This document shows positions 11,417 to 22,409 of a DNA stretch of 64,000 bases, in pieces. The stretch covers positions 930,001 to 994,000 of the forward strand of contig JABELC010000009.1 of NCBI GenBank assembly GCA_028455995.1, written 5' to 3'. The DNA comes from Scleromitrula shiraiana. Taxonomy: Eukaryota > Ascomycota > Leotiomycetes > Helotiales > Sclerotiniaceae. A program made the translations under genes and the position numbers. The notes beneath the pieces are model-generated. The model was not told where the DNA came from and made no database searches. It saw only the letters and a program-made list of their open reading frames with translations. Position 1 is the first letter of the stretch. The number at the start of each line of letters is the position of its first letter.

Positions 11417-12573
11417 CTACAACTCAGATTTTCCTTCAGTAACCTTCTCTACGAATCTCTTCAAGATGTTTGTCTTGCTGGTAAACTCATCCAACTTCTC
11501 TGGTGCCAAACCTCCCTTCTTGATGATGCCATCTAATCTAGCAAGTTCCTTGGCGGCGTAGTTATCGCTCTTGCTCAACTTATCAAAGACCTTGACATAG
11601 TACTCAGCGTACTTGTATTGAGCACCATCTTTAAGGTCCTTGGCAGCCTTGGTAGCCTCAGCAGCAACCTCAGCGATGCTTGAACCACCGGTGAATTTAG
11701 TGACGAGAGTATCCAATGCTTCAATGGTACCAGCAGTAGCATCAAGACCACCACCTGGAGTACGGTGAGTTCCTGCTTTGCTGTTCATGAATGCAACAAG
11801 ATCTTTCTCAGTACGTCCACCACTGTATGCCTCGGGTGTAGTGCTTCCCTTGGGGAAGAACTTGATGGTTGGGTAGGAGGTAACGCCTTGGTCCTTGGCT
11901 GTTGCTTTGGAGTTCTCGGCTTCGGCATCGACCTTAGCAATGACAACATTAGGTTCGTTGACGAAATCTTGAGCAACAGTCTCCCAGATTGGTGCCAAAC
12001 TCTTGCAGTCTGTAAAATAATGTTAGCTATATTTTTTGTAAGGCATGGAAATACCGAAAACTTACGACCACACCAAGGAGCAGTAAATGCAACAATGATA
12101 TCTTTGTCACCACCAATCTGCTCCTTGAAGGATTTATCAGTCAACATCTCCACCTGGCTTGGAGCAGCCTTTGCCTTCTTAGGCTTAACACCAGTCTTCT
12201 TGGTGATGAACTCTTGTAAACTATCGATATCCCTTCCCCCATTATAATCCTCTGGGGTCTTGCTCTTTCCATCGAAATATTTGATAGTTGGGAAACCCTG
12301 AACACCGAATTTCTTTCCCAAGCTCTTCTCAGCATCTGCATCAACCTTTGCAATTGTAATCTTATCCTTAGCAAATGCAAAATCCTGAGCGAGTTGTTCA
12401 TATACTGGTGCAAGGTTCTTGCAGTGTCCGCACCATGGTGCAAAGAATTCGATTAAAGCTGGTTTGCCCTCGAATGCAAATTGATCGAAGTTCGAAGGAA
12501 TGAGGTCGATAACTGCAGAACTGGCTGCAACGGTGGCGAGACCAGCATATAATAAGCTCTTTAACAGAACCAT
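11417..12573 (-). CDS. Protein disulfide isomerase of the Erp38/TigA type (PDI-D family)
   Basis: ER-lumenal thiol oxidoreductase/isomerase assisting oxidative folding. Exons 12066-12573 and 11417-12009 (56 bp intron) give 366 aa. A signal peptide (about 20 residues, MVLLKSLLYAGLATVAASSA) precedes two thioredoxin domains, each with a WCGHCK active site; the single intron splits the His codon of the second site. A C-terminal all-helical D domain of about 95 residues (from about 270) follows, as in the plant/fungal two-thioredoxin PDI class. The last four residues are KSEL rather than HDEL or KDEL. Length and order of domains are normal for the class. Confidence 0.93.
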
Positions 12574-13831
12574 TTTGATGATATTTTTCTAGCAATTGAA
12601 TATATTCGTAAGTATTGCAACCCAAATATATAATCAAGCTTCGAAAGCAAAGGGGAGTTGGAACTGAAAATACCTTTTAGTGAGAATGTTGGCTGGTTGA
12701 TTGATAATACTCCCCCGAGGACAGCTGTGCACAACTTGAGAAGTGGCGGGGGTCGAGCTCGAGTGAGGCTAAGATAAGCAAGCCACACATGAGATAAGAG
12801 ATGTCTTGGCTCTGAGGCTCTGTGAAAACTAGAGGCGACGGATGTAAAGGGGGGATGTGGGGACTTCACATTCAAGCATCGCGCGAAGACTCATCAGACT
12901 CATCTTCATGAATCTTTAAGATCTAAACAAATATATACGTGCGATACTTGAACGTCTAGCCTCGCCTAGATTCTATACAACATCCCAAATTCAAGCCGAT
13001 CATTCAAATCAAACCTTCTGTAAACTTTCATTAAGTGTTCGAATCCCATTTCGTTTCTAAAATAGTGTCTACTCACCATCTCCCATTAAGTCATACCGTG
13101 GCTTTAAACTCATCAGATTATACCATTTTCTACCCTATTTAGCAACTAGTAGTCGGTGGCTAGTGGTTAGTAACCAATCCGTCTTATAAAGTGGTCAATT
13201 CCATACCATCAACTACGCACTATATACTCTCTCCCTCCCCCAATATACCCTAAAGCACCGCTCAAAGCCCCGTAGTAATGGAAGACCCTCTTGGAGACCT
13301 AGAGATACGCCTACCTCTTAATACCCATAATTCCCTGTGGGGTCGAAATATTAAGAAATGATCATCAAGAAGTAAGTTCAATATTTTCACTCATTACATA
13401 CACTAAAAGCAAAGAAAGAGAAATCGACAGAAAGTAATTGAAGAACGGTGGAAGCAAAAGCATCATGATATAAACAGCCAATTCCCTCCATTGGTTTTCC
13501 TCCATACCTAACTCCTATCAATAGTACATGGGTATCGTTCTTACATACATATGTACAATAATAATACAGCAACATGACGTAGGATCCAAAGATCTATGAT
13601 CATCCAAATTGCAAACAAGCCAAATGAAATGAAACCAAGCCAAGATATCGCTTGTAGCATAGCCAAATAGCATAGCCAAATTCAAAATCTCCACTCTGCT
13701 TGTTTGCTGTGAACACGCACAATTTTACTCCATATCTCACTATCATTCATAGTCTCGCCCTCCTTATTATGCTGTTTCACGCATTTCTCTCCTCTCTACC
13801 CCCTACCTATACACACACACAAACAAATACA
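12574..13831. other. Intergenic region upstream of PDI
   Basis: About 1.26 kb holding the PDI promoter and the 3' region of the next minus-strand gene. Short open frames lack features of genes. A GTTCGAATCCC stretch near 13038 resembles a tRNA B box, but no cloverleaf can be formed around it. Confidence 0.5.
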
Positions 13832-15417
13832 CTAAAACTGCGTGATCAAGATATCCGGAACATGCAAATCAACACTCTCCTCCATAACAGCCACCCCATC
13901 CTGAACCTCCAATGGCTGAGCGCCAAAGAAATTTCCACTGGATTCAATTTCCTCCATTGGGGTGCTGGGTGGTGCATCCAAAAGAGAAACCTCGGAAGGT
14001 GTTTGTGGAGGAAGTGGAATATTGATCGAAGTCAAAGTTGAAGATGAGGTTGTGGTGGGCGTTTGAGGAGTAGGAAAAGGGAAGGAGTGAAGTTTGTTGG
14101 TTGAGAATGTGCCGGAGGATGAGGTTGAGGAGTTGGTGGATGTGTTGGTTGATGATGTTAGTTGAGGTGTTTGGTTTTGGGTTTGTAGAGGTGGGGTGCA
14201 GGATTCGGTGGGAGAAATTCCAGGACGAGTAGTGGAGGATATGCTCGCTGTTTGTGTGGATGTAAAAGGAGAGCTGGTGAGAATTCCGAGACCGAGTATG
14301 GATGCGTGTTTACGATGTCTTGCGACTTGCGGTCTGGAACTTCTTTGTGCCTGCTATGCTTCGTATTAGCTTTCTTCCTTTTCGATGGAGTTTCCGTGTT
14401 TCTAAAATAACAGGAAGGCTATTAGGAAAAACCATACATACTGGAACAGGAACAGCTCTCAAGCCCAGATTCTTCACAACTTTAACATCTGAAACAGGCC
14501 TTACTTTTTGCAAGTTAAATCCAAATCCTGTGATGGCTGTAGCAGGTACATCATTGTTTGCAATAGCATTTAGGCTCAAGAAGCTGCGCTCAAGAAGTGT
14601 TGGTCGGCATGTATGACAACATTTGAATTGACATTCTGTTCCTTTTGCTGGGAGCCACGGTGCTCGATTTTGATAGGTATTTCGTGGAGTGGGAGCTGGA
14701 ATTGCTGGAAGACGGGAAAATGGGTTGAATGAGAAGCGTGAGAGGGAGGTAGTTGAGGCAGAGGCGGAAACAGAACCAGAGAGCTGTTGCTCGTTGGGGT
14801 CTTCGACTGGTGAGAGAGTTTCAAGAAGCTATTTTGGTTGTTAGTGGGTCGAGTAAAATAGAGAGTTGGGAAACACACTTGACTACGTTGATGAAGAATC
14901 AATTGAATTTGGGCAGGCGTGTAGGATTTTAGATCTCCGTCATTAATCTCATCCAAAAAACTCAACTTTTTAGATCGTGCCAATGGACCACGTTTTCTAG
15001 GTGACATTGGTGGTTCAAAAATATCACAAAGATCGTCGAGTTTTTCCTGGGTCTATTTTAATCGATTCAGTCAGTAAAGATCAGATGAGTATCCAAAGTA
15101 AGATATAAAAGACTTACAGCATGACCACGTCCCATATCATCATCTAGCATGAGCTCACGATCTTGAGTACATCTCCAAAGCCAACCAAATGAGCCTTCTC
15201 GAAAACATAATCCACAACGGAATTCTTTCGTAAATAATCGAGTTGTAGTTAAATGAGTACACTGCGCATTTCTGGTAATACGTGCGGTATGCTGACCGGT
15301 GTTAAGTGCAGGTAAAGTAGTACGATTCATGGGTAAAGTTGACATTGATGAAATGATACTTGTTGTAGATGTTGATGTACGTCTGGAAGATTTGGTTGAC
15401 GGGTTGGTTGTCGACAT
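13832..15417 (-). CDS. Conserved-looking fungal protein of unknown function, Cys motifs
   Basis: Four exons on the minus strand (15118-15417, 14879-15052, 14442-14828, 13832-14353) with matching phases give about 460 aa. Residues 65-90 contain FRCGLCFREGSFGWLWRC, a Cys/Trp-rich motif that could bind metal. A second Cys cluster, ECQFKCCHTCRPTLLERSF, lies near residue 210 and is followed by the TAITGFGF segment. The C-terminal exon is Ser/Thr/Pro-rich and probably disordered, ending in an acidic tail. The evenly spread Cys motifs and clean splice frames argue for a real gene. I do not recognise a named domain. The last acceptor is a tandem TAG-CAG that could add or drop one Gln. Confidence 0.75.
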
Positions 15418-17909
15418 GGCTTTGATTCAAATAAATTCAAAGCAAACACTTCAAGAACATGGAAACTTCATGAAAGAATTCACTTCTGAATAAATCAAAT
15501 TTAACAAGTCGAATGTGATAATATTCTCAATATGCGCTTTGTCAATGCGAAATCAGATTCAGGAAATAAAAGCTTGGCTGATTTTAAAGGGTGAAGTGTT
15601 GTTGTCGTTAATCTCATGGTGTTGTGATAATTATCTAATTTCTAGTTCTACTGTAAAGTTTTACAAACTGTGATAGGAACTTTTCGCAACGGTATAAAAA
15701 TTACTAGATAAAAATTTATTTAGCACTAAGGAAATCGATAAGGACTTGAGTGAACATCTTTCCAGATGAATTCAAGTAAATTTCGAAAAGAACACTGAAG
15801 TGAATGTTTGGAGGGGAAGTGAAGCGGAGGCTAAATCTGAATATGCCAAACGAAAGAGCACCAGATGATGATTTTTTCGCACCACATCCCACCCACCATC
15901 TTCCAGAGCAGTCTCTCTGACGCAAATCATTCATTTGCATGTTATAGGAAAATTCTTTGTACCGTTTTTAAGCAGAGTTATCATAAGAACTCCAGAAACT
16001 CCTACTATACTATGTAAGTATGGGTCTTCATAGTTTAGCTGGTGTGTAACCATATGATTGGACTAGTTACAAGTCAGATACCTAAAACCTTTGTTTATGG
16101 AGATTCTCGAATATCTGCAGAGTATATTAAAAGTTTATAAAGAAGGTTTCCAAATGTGTATAGTGCAACGATTTATTATTTGTATCATACCACCGAATAT
16201 TGTCTTTACAATGGCTGGTGGTTTGGAGGCAAATCCCATGTCCGAACACTTATCAAATGTTACCTGAAAACCCAACCGTTGAACCCTAGACACAATCATG
16301 CATACATCATCATAATGCAGGTGCCAGGTGGTTCGGACTTTTCTGTCACTGCGCTCGTTGTGCTTCGTCACTATTTCATTAGCACAATGCCAACAGCATT
16401 GATCACGTGTGCTAGTGTGAACCTTTACCATCTCTCAAAATCAACGTCATCCTTATCTTGAAACAGAGTATTATTACAATCTATGACCTTGATTGTAGTC
16501 CCAAGATCAGGTTGAGTATTTATTCTGTGGAATAATGCAAGGACACATATTCGTCGATTATCCGGCTGGATGCGAAAAGTGAAGATACCCTCAAAGCATT
16601 GAAAGTAGGTGCTGACCGGCTGGATTTCTCGACTTATTTCGATGCAAGCATGATAAAGAGGATTCAAGAATAGTTGCTCGAGACTGGCAATGATAACCTG
16701 TCAGAGTCTAAGGCTAGACAAGGATGACGACTATGAAGATGACTTTGGACTTGAGGATATTGCCCATGTTATGATTAGAGACACTTGCGAATATTGTAGT
16801 ATCACAAATGGCGACGATACTAAAAGCTGTGAGTGCCACTGATTTCCACTGCCAAGTATGTGCAAAAACCATCCAATCATAACAAGACCCTGTGGAATAG
16901 TTTGTTGAATATATAAAAATCATGGTTTTTTGAGATAACCATAGATTAATTCATGGAGCCTCAACGAGAGAAGGAAAGAATTCACCATCTCATGGACTAA
17001 TCCATGAGTTTAATTACTCCCCGATAAATCCAAACGGCAAGGCTTTATTGAGGCTCCGTTGCGTACATGATGGGCGATGGCAGTGGCAGTGGCAGGCTGC
17101 AGTCAGCAGGAGAGCTTAACATGGAGAGTTGTTTTTAGAGAAAAAAGGGTTGCAGATCATCTCAGTTGAGTGAGATCTATAGGTTCTGGTGCAGGTGTGG
17201 ATATGTCCGAGTTGAATTCTCCTTTTCCTTCTTGCGCTCTTCATTTGAGTTAGGTCCTGCTTAGAATTCTTTTTATTTTCTCGAAACGTATTGCCTTGTC
17301 AATTATATGGGGTAATTTGCTTGGGTTGCCGTCACTCTCCTCTTTCGGTGTTGCCTATTTTTTATTTGATACGGATTCATGACTCCGATGTTGCACAACC
17401 AACTCGGCTTAACCAAAGATGCCATTTGATGCCATAGAGTACTCTTTTGTCGCGCGACGAACGTACTAAAGGTCTGACGAGTTGTTATTTTCTCCTACAA
17501 CTCGTTTGGGTTGAATTAGAACCTTCCTTTCTCTTTCATTCTGTATATATATATATCTTTGCAAACTATTCTCTATTTGGTGTGTGTATTCAAGTTCAAG
17601 CTCGGTATCGGTGTCATTGGAAATAGTAAGATTGCGATGAGATTGAGAGGCTGAGGCTGAGCAGCGATATGCATAATGTATGCCGAGAATCTGTGTGGTT
17701 ACAACGTGGTGTTAGAGGATAAATGCCATCTTCAACCCTTGAATAACGGAGGTTCGAAAAGAGAATACCTGAACTTCTTTGAAAATACCAAAATATCTCC
17801 ATATAAGTGTTGATTCGTGCACCTTATCAATAATTCACACTCTGCGATCAATAATTCAGAGACCTGATACCAAATTCAAGAGTCAACAAGGCTGTGAGAG
17901 CGAACAAAC
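15418..17909. other. Intergenic region with a possible coding remnant
   Basis: About 2.5 kb. A minus-strand stretch from about 16925 to 16135 has protein-like frames (see findings) but is broken by stops and a frame change, so no gene is called. The last kilobase before 17910 contains CT-rich DNA and a short TA tract near 17547 and should include the NLR promoter. Confidence 0.45.
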
Positions 17910-20900
17910 ATGACTACAAACCGCACTCGTAGCCTTACTCACAATGATTACACTGTGGGATGGATATGTGCTTTACCGGACACCGAACTGGTGGTAGCAA
18001 AAGCAATGTTGGACGAAGAACATGAACTCCTGCCCCGCGCAGATGAGAAAGATACAAACGCGTATTCACTAGGCAAGATTGGACCACACAATGTTGTGAT
18101 AGCATGTCTGCCTGCTGATAGTACCGGAAAAGTGTCGGCGGCGGAAGTAGCGACAAACATGCTTCGCAGCTTCAAAAATATTCGATTCGGCTTAATGGTC
18201 GGAATCGGCGGTGGAGCCCCATACTTAGGCAGTCTGGGGAAAGAAAAGGATGAAGCTGAAAATTCAGATACAGAAGATGAAGAAACTGAAGGTGTTAAGG
18301 ACATCAGACTTGGCGATGTTGTGGTCAGCCTAGGGTCCAAATCAAGCGATGCTGTTGTACAATATGATTTAGGAAAATCACTGCAAGGAGGAAAGTTTGT
18401 TCCAACAGGAAAACTCAACAAGCCACCAGGTATTGTACTGAAAGCAGTCAGCAATATTAAAGCTGATCATGTGCTGAAGGGTACTCAACGACTTTCGGAA
18501 TACCTTGCTGGCATGATATCTATTTACTCAAATCTGGCTGCGAAGTTTGTGTACCAAGGCGCCGATAAAGATCAACTTTTCAAGGAAGATGTTGTTCATC
18601 CTACCGGCAAGAAGTCCTGCAGAAGTTGCTGTGGTCCATCTGATGTTAATCTCGTCAAAAGATCACAGAGACATAGCACATCTCCGGTAGTGCATTACGG
18701 GACTATTGGGTCTGCAGATCAAGTTATGAAAGACTCAAAGCTAAGGAATAAGTGGTCGAAAGAGAAGAATATCATTTGCTTCGAAATGGAAGCTGCAGGT
18801 AAGTTCCTCATACTCTTTTTCTCAAATGCTGTCTTGCTAATCTGACTTTCTCTCGCCAGGTCTGATGGATACATTTCCATGTTTAGTCATCCGGGGAATT
18901 TGCGACTATGCTGATTCGCACAAAAATAAAAGGTGGCAGCCGTACGCTGCAGCAACAGCCGCTGCATATGCAAAGGAACTTCTTTCTGTCATTGCTGGAC
19001 AAGATGTTATGACGATGTCTCCAATTGAACATGGTCGGTAGTTCCTACATATTACGGTTGATTCGTCTTCATTGAAATTTTGGTCCATCATAGCTCTGCT
19101 GTGAATGAACCAAAAATCCTAGCACGAGTTAGCCAGAGGCCTATGGTGGATCTTTGTATTTGAATGGATATCTAGTATGCAATTTACAACGTATTCGGCT
19201 ATTATCTTCATCTCTCTATCACTTCGTATCTTGCTGTCATGTTGAACTTCAAGTTGCAGAAGACTGATTTCCCTTATTTTTATAGTTGCCGATGCTATTA
19301 TGAAGAATTTTTCAGAATGGCGACAATCTGATAAGGAGAAAAAACGCCTGGAACGACAAATTAATGAGGAGAAAGCATGTTTACAGTCATTGAGAACTAC
19401 CAATTACGAGGAGCAAAAAAACATGAATCTAGACCGAGCTGAGAATACATGTCTTTGGTGCTTAGAAGATTCCAAGTTTCTTGCTTGGAGAGATAAATCA
19501 ACATCTCGATTACTTTGGGTGACCGCGGACCCTGGCTGTGGAAAATCGGTTCTATCAAAAGCACTCGTTGACGAACGATTACTTGAGAAGGAAAAGAACG
19601 ACACCATTATCTGTTATTTTTTCTTCAAAGATGTATCTCCGGAACAGCGAAGTCCTGCAAGTGCGTTATCCGCTTTATTACATCAGCTCTTCGCTTCGGA
19701 AAGGGGGCATAAACTAATCAAGAATGCTTTACCTATGTTCCGCCAAAACACAAAGTCACTCGCCCAAAACCTTGAAACCCTATGGACGGTTGTCAAAAAT
19801 GTTGCAAAAGATCCCGAATGTTGCAAAATCATCTTTTTGTTGGATGCTCTTGATGAATGTGAACACTTGCGTAAGAGAGATTTCATTTTAAAGCTCAAAC
19901 AGTTTGAGGGTATACAAACACCGGCTCAATTTTTTGTTACTAGTCGTCCATATTATCATTTAGAGAAAGATTTCAACGATTTAATCAAGAACATTCCTGG
20001 CATACGACTTGAAGGCGAGAAATATTCCCACCAAATTGATCTAGAGATCGATGGTGTTATCGGAGCCCGGGTAAAACAATTACAAGATTCAAATGTTATA
20101 GCAAGTTCAAAAGCACGGGACCTACTATTGAAAGGTCTCTCAAAAGTCGAAAATCGGACTTACCTGTGGCTACATCTCGTCTTGAAAAGCATTGAAGATA
20201 TGGCAAGAGTTGATACCGAGGATGTGCAATCTCTACTTCGGGAATTACCAAGCACCCTAAATAACGCTTACGAGGCAATCTTGAAGAAGAGCAGCAATCC
20301 CAAGCGTGCTAGGAGGCTGCTGCATATTGTTGTAGGAGCAACTAGACCACTCAAGCTAAGAGAGATCGGGGTAGCGTTATATATTACAGCAGCCACGCGT
20401 AGCCATGAGGAACTCGAGCTACAGGATGATGAAAAGTTTGAAATTGTTATTCGGGATTTATGTGGTCTGTTTGTGGTGATTGTTGATAGGGAGGTCTTTC
20501 TGATTCATCAGACTGCAAAAGAATTTCTTGTTGGTCCGAATCATCCAGACAAATTAACAGATGATTTAACACTTCATGACGAATATGACAATTGGGAGCA
20601 GTCACTACAACCAAAAACCTCACATCTCATATTAGCGAAGTGCTGTTTGTGGTACTTTTCATTTCATGGGATACACAATGAATGGGAAATGTCCCAATTG
20701 TATAGAAAGAATATCTTTCTATAGTATTCAGCACAAAACTGGTTTGTACATTTCCGAGAAGCGGAAGTTGTCGATGAGTCCACAAAACAACTAGCACTAG
20801 CTAGTTGTACTAGATCACGCTATAGAGCATGGTACAGAGTCTCGGTTTTTGTTACTGTATTTGGCAGCGATCCGATAGATGGTTTATTCTTAGCAGCCTA

Positions 20901-22320
20901 TCTTGGGCTGGATAGTATCATGAAAATGTTGTTGAATAATAGAACAGAAGTCGATCTAAGGGACAGTTTTGGAAGTACGCCCCTAATCCATGCAGCTGAA
21001 CGGGGATATGAGACCATAGTAAGGTTGCTACTTGAAAATAATGCCGATGTCAATGCACAAGGGGGGAAATATGGAACCGCTCTTCAAATAGCTTGTTATA
21101 AAGAGAATGAAGAGGTAGTGAAACTACTGCTTGAAAAGGGTGCCAATATAAATGCAAGATGGGGACTATCACATGATAGACCGCTTTCAGTAGCGGCAGC
21201 GTCTGGGAATGAGGCGGTGGTTAGACTATTGTTGAAAAGGCGTGCTGACTTAGATGTTCAAGGAGACAGCAGTGCATTGATTAAAGCTATAAAATCGAAT
21301 CATATGGGGATTGTAAAGCTCTTGCTGCAAGCGGACAGATTTGAACCGGATTTGCAAGATGAAAATGGCCAAACAGCACTATTATATGCTGCTCAATACG
21401 GGCTCGAACATTGTGTTGAATTATTACTTCAGACGGGCAAAGTCGATGTCAACGTGAAGGATGAACATGAGCAAACGCCATTATTTTTTGCGGCCCAACA
21501 TGGACATGAAGGTTCTATTAAGCTATTGTTTCAAACCGGTAAAGTCGATGTCAGCGCGGTGAATAAATATGGACAAACACCATTATTTTGGGCCGTTAAA
21601 TATGGACATGAAAATTGTGTTAAGCTATTACTCCAAATTGGCGAATTCGATGTTAATACAAAAGACGCATATGGAGAAACACTATTGGGGATTGCTGTTC
21701 TGTCCAGTCATATAAATATCGTTGAGCTATTACTACATGAAGGTGCGTTGCTTGAATTGACAGGTCAGTTTGGTTGGACACCATTGCTAGTAGCTGTTAT
21801 CCATAGGCATGCGGATATAGTCGAGTTATTGTTACGAAATGGCTCAATGCTCCAACCGACAAGCTATTTAGGCCGGACGCCGTTGCATTATGCTATCTAC
21901 AAACATGACGTGGATATTGTCAAGCTACTACTATTCTATGGAGCGTTGCTTGAATTTGCAGATAAAGATGGTAACACGCCGTTAGCGGTAGCAGTTGGTG
22001 AGGGCAATCTAGAGATTGTTAAGTTATTGTTACACAATGGCTCAATAATTCAATCTACAAACAAAGATGGCTGGACGCCGCTATTCTGGGCTGCTCATAG
22101 AGGGCAGATAAACACTGTCAAAGAGCTTCTTCGATATGGTTCTGATATAAATATGTGCAGTCGTTACGGGTGGATAGCACTGCAAGCAGCGAGAGACAAT
22201 GGCCACAAAGACGTAGAGGAGCTACTGTTAGAACATGGGGCAGCTCAACCAGACCCTCAACCGTCACACGAAGTGTACAATCTAGAGGACTTTTACAATC
22301 TTCAAATGTTCTCATTATGA
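17910..22320 (+). CDS. NLR: nucleoside phosphorylase-like domain, NACHT, ankyrin repeats; interrupted by in-frame TAG
   Basis: STAND/NLR-type protein, probably an intracellular sensor. Model: exons 17910-18798, 18860-19033, 19286-22320. The N-terminal domain (about 10-350) is PNP_UDP_1-like: it starts [14 protein letters not shown], has VGIGGGAP and LGDVVVS, and ends [26 protein letters not shown]. The NACHT has a Walker [13 protein letters not shown] and Walker [12 protein letters not shown], followed by winged-helix sequence ending [11 protein letters not shown]. About 14 ankyrin repeats follow (20.88-22.27 kb). A TAG at 20722-20724 (codon 834 of the model) separates NACHT from ankyrins in the same frame; coding resemblance continues directly after it ([13 protein letters not shown]). 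Translation would stop at 833 aa without the ankyrins. The second intron is long (252 bp) with a weak GTCGGT donor. In other organisms PNP-type domains of such proteins act as nucleosidases in immunity; activity here is inference. Confidence 0.85.
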
Positions 22321-22409
22321 GGTTGCTTAAGTCCTCAGATACAAACTTTGTGTTATTAGAGATGCTCTAGTACCATCATCCGAGAAATCGAAAACTTGAA
22401 CTCATAGTT

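Noticed and set aside
13030..13050. tRNA B-box-like GTTCGAATCCC
   Set aside because: No A box and no acceptor, D or anticodon stems can be formed around it.
20649..20724. Intron that would remove the NLR stop codon
   Set aside because: The GT sites upstream are at the wrong phase for the acceptor at 20724, so splicing there would break the ankyrin frame.
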